Assembly (NCBI GenBank): GCA_020062605.1
Contig: JAGUWA010000250.1
Coordinates: 1 to 5,763, forward strand
DNA from: Parvibaculum sp.
GTDB lineage: Bacteria > Pseudomonadota > Alphaproteobacteria > Parvibaculales > Parvibaculaceae
DNA: 5,763 nucleotides
Direction of reading: 5' to 3'
Below the pieces are notes generated by a model that saw nothing but the letters and a program-made list of their open reading frames with translations, did no database searches and had not been told where the DNA came from. How positions within the stretch are numbered: position 1 is the first letter of the stretch; every line of letters begins with the position of its first letter. Of this stretch, positions 1 through 5,763 are shown piece after piece. The position numbers and the translations under genes are program-made.

Positions 1-3000
1 CCTCCTGCCGCCGGAACCCTGGGGCCCGGAAACATGGGCCGCCTGGACGGACGCCGTGAAGCAGGCCACCGGCCGCAAGGGCAAGGCGCTCTTCATGCCG
101 CTCCGCCTCGCGCTCACCGGTTTGACGCATGGACCGGAGTTGAAAAACCTGCTACCTCTCATCGGACGGGACCGGGCGCAAGCCCGTCTCAAGGGTCTAA
201 CGAATTGATTTCGTTGGATTTTTTTAACGGCGGCCAGCGAGGATACCGGCATGAACCCGGCTCTCTCGATCATTCAGGGTCTGATTATTAGCGGCTGACA
301 TAGCTCCGCCGCCGCCGTACAAGCACGCTTATACTTCATTGAAAAACGGTCTGGTCGGCGGCGGTAGCTGCGGATGCATGATGTTCTCGTGGCAACATGC
401 CTCGTCTCTTTTTCCACCCTCCCCCTGTGGGAGGGTCAAACGATCGAAGATCGTTTGGGGAGGGGGACTCCGCTCAAATCGGACGTACCGGCTATCGACT
501 GCGGTTGTATTTTCTGCCGCGACCCCTCCCCAAACCGCTTGCAGCGGTTTGACCCTCCCACAGGGGGAGGGTGAATTGAGAGCAACAGTTATGAGCAAGT
601 CCCAAAAAGCTGAAAAGAAACAGCGCCTCTACCTCTTCGACACCACGCTGCGCGACGGCGCGCAGACGACGGGCGTCGATTTCAGCGTGGAGGACAAGCG
701 CCTCATCGCGGGCCTGCTCGATGAACTCGGCCTCGACTACATCGAGGGCGGCTATCCCGGTGCGAACCCGACCGACACGGCCTTCTTCGGCGAGAAGCCG
801 AAGCTCGGTCATGCGAAGTTCACCGCCTTCGGCATGACCAAGCGGGCAGGGCGCTCCGCCTCCAACGATCCGGGCCTCGCCGCCGTGCTCGACGCGGATA
901 CGGATGCCGTCTGCCTCGTCGCCAAGAGCTGGGATTTTCATGTCTCCGTCGCGCTCGGCATCACGAACGAAGAAAACCTCGAAGGCATCGCCGAAAGCGT
1001 GAAGGCCGTTGCCGCGCGCGGCCGCGAGCCCCTGATCGACTGCGAACATTTCTTCGACGGCTACAAGGCGAACCCGGAGTTCGCGCTTTCCTGCGTGAAA
1101 ACCGCGCTCGATAGCGGCGCGCGCTGGGCCGTCCTCTGCGACACCAATGGCGGCACCCTGCCGGACGAGGTGGAGCGCATCGTCGGCGAGGTCATCGCGT
1201 CGGGCGTCCCCGGCGACAGGCTCGGCATCCACGCCCATAACGACACGGAAAATGCGGTGGCGAATTCGCTTGCCGCCATCCGCGCGGGCGTCCGCCAGGT
1301 GCAGGGCACGTTGAACGGTCTGGGCGAGCGGTGCGGCAACGCCAACATGGTCTCGCTCATCCCGACGCTGCTGCTGAAACCTCTTTATGCGGATCGCTTC
1401 GAAATCGGCGTCACCCTCGAGCGCCTGAAGAGCCTCGTCCATGTCTCGCGTACGCTCGACGAAATCCTGAATCGCGCACCGGACCGCTATGCGCCTTACG
1501 TCGGCGAAAGCGCCTTCGCCTCCAAGGCGGGCATCCATGTTTCGGCGATCCTGAAGGACCCGAAGACATACGAGCATGTGCCGCCCGAAAGCGTCGGCAA
1601 CAAGCGTAAAGTCGCCGTCTCCGATCAGGCGGGCCGGTCCAACATCCTCGCGCGCCTCGAAGAAGCGGGCATCGGGTTCGATCCGAAGGATCGCCGCATC
1701 GGCCGCCTGCTCGATGAGGTGAAGGAGCGCGAATTTCTGGGGTATTCCTATGACGGCGCGGAAGCCTCCTTCGAGCTGCTCGCGCGCCGCATCCTCGGCG
1801 AGGTGCCGGAATTCTTCGGCGTCGAATCCTTCCGCGTCCTCGTCGAGCGCCGCTACAACGCGCTGGGCGATCTCGTCACCGTGTCGGAAGCCACCGTGAA
1901 GGTCGTGGTCGATGGCGAGAAGCTCATCTCGGTCGGCGAGGGCAACGGCCCGGTCAACGCGCTCGACCAGGCGCTGCGAAAGGACCTCGGCAAATACTCG
2001 CCCTATATCGAGGATCTGCGCCTTGCGGACTTCAAGGTGCGTATCCTCACCAGCGGCACCGAGGCGGTCACCCGCGTCATGATCGAGAGCATGGACGGGA
2101 AGGGCAATCGCTGGTTCACGGTCGGCGTCTCGCCCAACATCGTCGACGCCTCCTTCCAGGCGCTCACGGATTCGATTACCTGGAAGCTCCTCCGCGACGG
2201 CGCCCCGGCGCCAAAGACGCACAACCGCAAGGAAAGCGCGGGGGTGTGAGTTGATGACAAACGTAAGCCCAAAATAAAAGTGTCACCCCGGCGACCTGTC
2301 CTCCGAAGCTCCGAAGGAGCGGAGGGGGAAAGCCGGGGCCCACTCGCAGCGCTTCTTGCCGCAGCAACGAATATTGTTTCCAGCTTCTCGTTTGCCGTCA
2401 TTGCGACCGCGAGGCGAAGCCGGAGCGGGAAGCAATCCAGGGGCGGCAAGCACGGAGCAAGCGGCTCCTGGATTGCTTCGTCGCGCAAATGCGCTTCTCG
2501 CAATGACAATTCTTCTTTGGACCCCTGACCTCTGCTCTCACACCATCGCCAGCACATAGAGCACCAGCGACACCGGGGGCGCCACCCTCCGCACCGTGTT
2601 CCATCTGGTCCACGCATCGAGATAATGCGTCCACCTCTCGCGGAAGCTTCTTGCGCGGGGCGGGGCGGGGCGAGGGAGCAGGCGGGCATCGCTGCCCGCC
2701 ACCTGGCGCAAGGAGAACGCGCTCCCCGCCGCCTGATTCCCCTCCGGCGAAACCGGGGGAGCGTGATACAAGAAGCCGCGGAATCGTCCGGTCGATTCAG
2801 CGGGAGAAGAAGCGTGCAGAAATCCGCATCGGAAACGGCCGCCGGCGAAGCGGCCCTCGGCGTCGCCTCGGCGGGCCTCGGCTATCTGCTCTGGGGCCTT
2901 TCCGTCATCTTCTACAAGCAGTTGATGGACGTGCCGCCTTTCGAGGTGCTGGCCCATCGCTCGGTCTGGAGCGTGGTGCTGACGCTCCTGATGATCTTCC

Positions 3001-5763
3001 TCCTCGCGCGTCATGCCGAACTCGTCGCCGTGCTCCGCGACCGCCGTACCATGCTCACCCTTCTCGGCACGGGGCTCCTCATCGGCTCCAACTGGTTCGT
3101 CTTCATCTATTCGATCAACGAAGCGCGCATCGTCGAGACGAGCCTCGGCTACTACATCAATCCGCTGGTGAGCGTTCTGCTCGGCGTCGCCTTTCTCGGC
3201 GAGCGCCTTTCGCGGCCGCAGATCTTCGCCGTCGGCCTCGCGGTCGTCGGTGTCGCGATCTTCGCCTTCGATCTGGGTCAGCTTCCCTGGATATCGCTCT
3301 ACCTCGCGGGCAGCTTCGCCGCCTATGGTTATGTGCGAAAGGTCTCCCGCGCAACGCCGCTCGAAGGCCTCTTTGTCGAGGTGCTCGTCCTGCTGCCCTT
3401 CGCGCTCGCCTGTCTGTGGTGGCTCTCCGGCCATGGTGGCACGAGTTTCGGCAATGGAAGCTGGTTCACCTGGGCCTTCCTTGTACTGACGGGTCCGATG
3501 ACCGCCGTGCCGCTCTTCCTCTTTGCCTTCGGGGCGCAGCGCATCCGCCTCGCCACCCTGGGCCTCATGCAGTACCTCGCTCCGACGACGCAGTTCCTCG
3601 TCGCCGTCCTCCTCTATGGAGAGCCGCTTGGCACCGTCCAGTTGATGACCTTCGGCCTCATCTGGGTCGGACTGGGGATATTCTCGTTCGACACATGGCG
3701 CCGCGAGCTCGAACTGCGCCGCACGGCCGCCCTCGCGAACCGGGGATAGGTTTCGCGCGCCTGTCTTTGTAACGGTCGGGTGACATTCGTGTGACGGTCG
3801 ACCCGGTTTATCCTCGGATGGAGCCCACTTTATTCTCGGATGGAGCCCGCTTTATCCTCGGATGGAGCCCCGCTTTATCCTCAGAGGGAGGCCTCGATCC
3901 GGGGCAGGATATCCTCGACCCGGTCCACCACCGAATAGATGCGGCGGATATCCGAGCGCGCGAACCCCGCCTTTATGATGTGGTCGAGAAGCTCGATCAT
4001 CGGGTCCCAGAAGCCCTTCAGATTGGCGATCACGATGGGGTTCGAATGCCGCCCGAGCTGCGCCCAGGTCAGCATCTCGATCGTTTCCTCGACCGTTCCG
4101 ATGCCTCCCGGAAGCGCCACAAAGGCTTGAGAACGTTCGAACATCAGCTGTTTGCGGGCATGCATGCTTTCGGTGACGATGAGCTCGCTCACCTCCCTGA
4201 ACTCGACTTCCACTTCCGTCAGGAACCGCGGAATGATGCCCGTCACGCGGCCTCCCTCGGCGAGCACGGCCCTTGCCACCGCGCCCATCACCCCGATCCC
4301 GCCGCCGCCATAGACGAGCTCCACGCCCGAACTCGCCATGAGCCGGCCGAACCGGTCGCCCGCCTCCATGAACAGGGGATCGCTCCCGGTGCTCGAACCG
4401 CAATAGACACAAACGCTTTTGAGCTTCATGGAAGGAGGGTCATCCTTGATTTCTGTGGATCGCAGGGTCACCCGCGAGGTTTCACATTGGTGCCGTAATT
4501 GCAAGCTACGCGGTAGAGTAGGTTGATGATGGGGCACTGTTCCGTTTCGGCACAGCCGTATCGGGGAAGGAAACAGGAAAGATGAAAATCGGGGCAATTG
4601 TCGGCGCCTTCGTCGTGGCGCTGCTTCTTCTCGTGGGCGGCTGGTGGTTCTTTCTGCGTGGCGACACGGAACCTGCACCCTCCGAGGTGATCGCCGAGGC
4701 GCCGGCCGATACGGCCGAGCCCGGCGAGGAGCAGGAAGATCCTTCCATCCCGACCTTCGACATCGTTCGCGTGGAGCGCGATGGGTCGGCGCTCGTCGCG
4801 GGGCGGTCGCTTCCCGGTGCCCTTATCCAGCTCAAGGCGAACGGCGAAATCGTTGCCGAGACGGAAGCCGACGGCAATGGCGAATGGGTTGCCGTTCTCG
4901 AAGAGCCTCTGAAGCCCGGCACCGTCGAATTGCGCCTCACCGCCATCAATCCGGACGGCGGCACGAAGGACAGCAAGCAGGTCGTGACGGTGTCCGTCCC
5001 CGAAGACGAGAACGGGCAGACGCTCGTCGTCCGCAGCGAGCCCGGCAAGGCGAGCAAGGTGCTCCAGGGCCCCGGCGTGCCCTCGGATGCCGGCAGTCTT
5101 GTCCTCGATACTGTGGATTACGACGAGAAGGGTAACGTCATCATTTCCGGCCGCGCCGACGCCGGCGCCACCGTCCGCATCTATGTCGGCGGCGAACTCG
5201 TCGGAGAGACCCGAGCAGACAAAACGGGGCACTGGGAATTGAGCCCCGAGGCGGATATCGCGCCCGGCCAATACGCCCTTCGCGTGGATCAGATAGACGA
5301 GGAAGGCCGCGTGGTCGGCCGTGTTGAAGTGCCGTTCGAACGGGGTGAACCCTCCGCCGTCCTCGCCGCCCTCAAGGAGGGCAAGGTGGTGATCCAGCCA
5401 GGCAACAACCTCTGGAATATCGCGCGCCGAATCTATGGTTCCGGCTTCAGCTACACGGTCATCTACGAAGCCAACAAGGACCAGATCCGCGATCCGGACC
5501 TCATCTATCCGGGGCAGATATTCGAGACGCCGGCGCAGGGCCGCTGAAAAATCTTGTCCCCGGCCTGAATAGGCTTATCTAGTGTATGGATTAACGCCCT
5601 GTCCGGGCTCCCGGACGGGGCGTTTGCTTGTACGCGAATGCATTGGCGAAGCCGCCCCTTGTGCGCAGCCACCGAAGCGGAGACCCTGCAACCGATGTCA
5701 CCCGGACTGAAGCATGCCTCACGAGGCGGCCCCGATCCCGTAACGGGCGGGGCGCCCGGCGTC

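Overview
The window looks like a chromosomal segment of an alphaproteobacterium, probably from or near the Hyphomicrobiales/Rhizobiales. This rests on the high GC content, the strong C/G bias at third codon positions, the family types of the proteins, and palindromic intergenic repeats of kinds I recall from such genomes. The genus cannot be named from the sequence alone. There is no sign of phage, plasmid or transposase genes.

Layout. (1) Positions 2-208 are the 3' end of a glutamyl-tRNA synthetase gene (gltX), with a hairpin plus T-tract terminator on its stop codon. (2) Positions 209-590 are a 382-nt intergenic stretch. It holds a 15-codon reading frame with a good Shine-Dalgarno sequence and four Ile and two Leu codons, then a long-range stem, then a 159-bp inverted pair of palindromic repeats ending 17 nt before the next gene. 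(3) Positions 591-2249 are cimA, (R)-citramalate synthase, the entry enzyme of the pyruvate route to isoleucine. (4) Positions 2250-2813 are 564 nt without an intact gene. They contain two further palindromic repeats, a minus-strand fragment resembling the C-terminus of a DUF1772 membrane protein, a G-quadruplex motif and a GC-rich structured leader. (5) Positions 2814-3749 are a RarD-type EamA transporter. (6) Positions 3750-3880 separate convergent genes and carry a 22-23-bp tandem repeat whose last, degenerate unit runs into the end of the next gene. (7) Positions 3881-4429 (minus) are a LOG-family (TIGR00730-type) protein. (8) A 152-nt divergent spacer precedes 4582-5547, a membrane-anchored protein with two repeated beta-rich modules and a C-terminal LysM domain. 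(9) A strong terminator hairpin follows, and then the possible start of another gene runs off the edge.

The genes do not form one pathway. GltX is translation housekeeping, CimA is isoleucine biosynthesis, RarD is membrane transport, LOG is nucleotide/cytokinin-type phosphoribohydrolase chemistry, and the LysM protein is envelope-associated. Apart from gltX and cimA, which are on the same strand but separated by a terminator and a long spacer, there is no clear operon.

The most interesting observation is the Ile/Leu-rich mini-ORF ahead of cimA. It has the composition expected of a leader peptide that senses isoleucine supply and lies upstream of an isoleucine-biosynthesis gene. The main weakness is that no convincing intrinsic terminator follows the candidate antiterminator stem. 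A palindromic repeat pair also lies between the leader and cimA.
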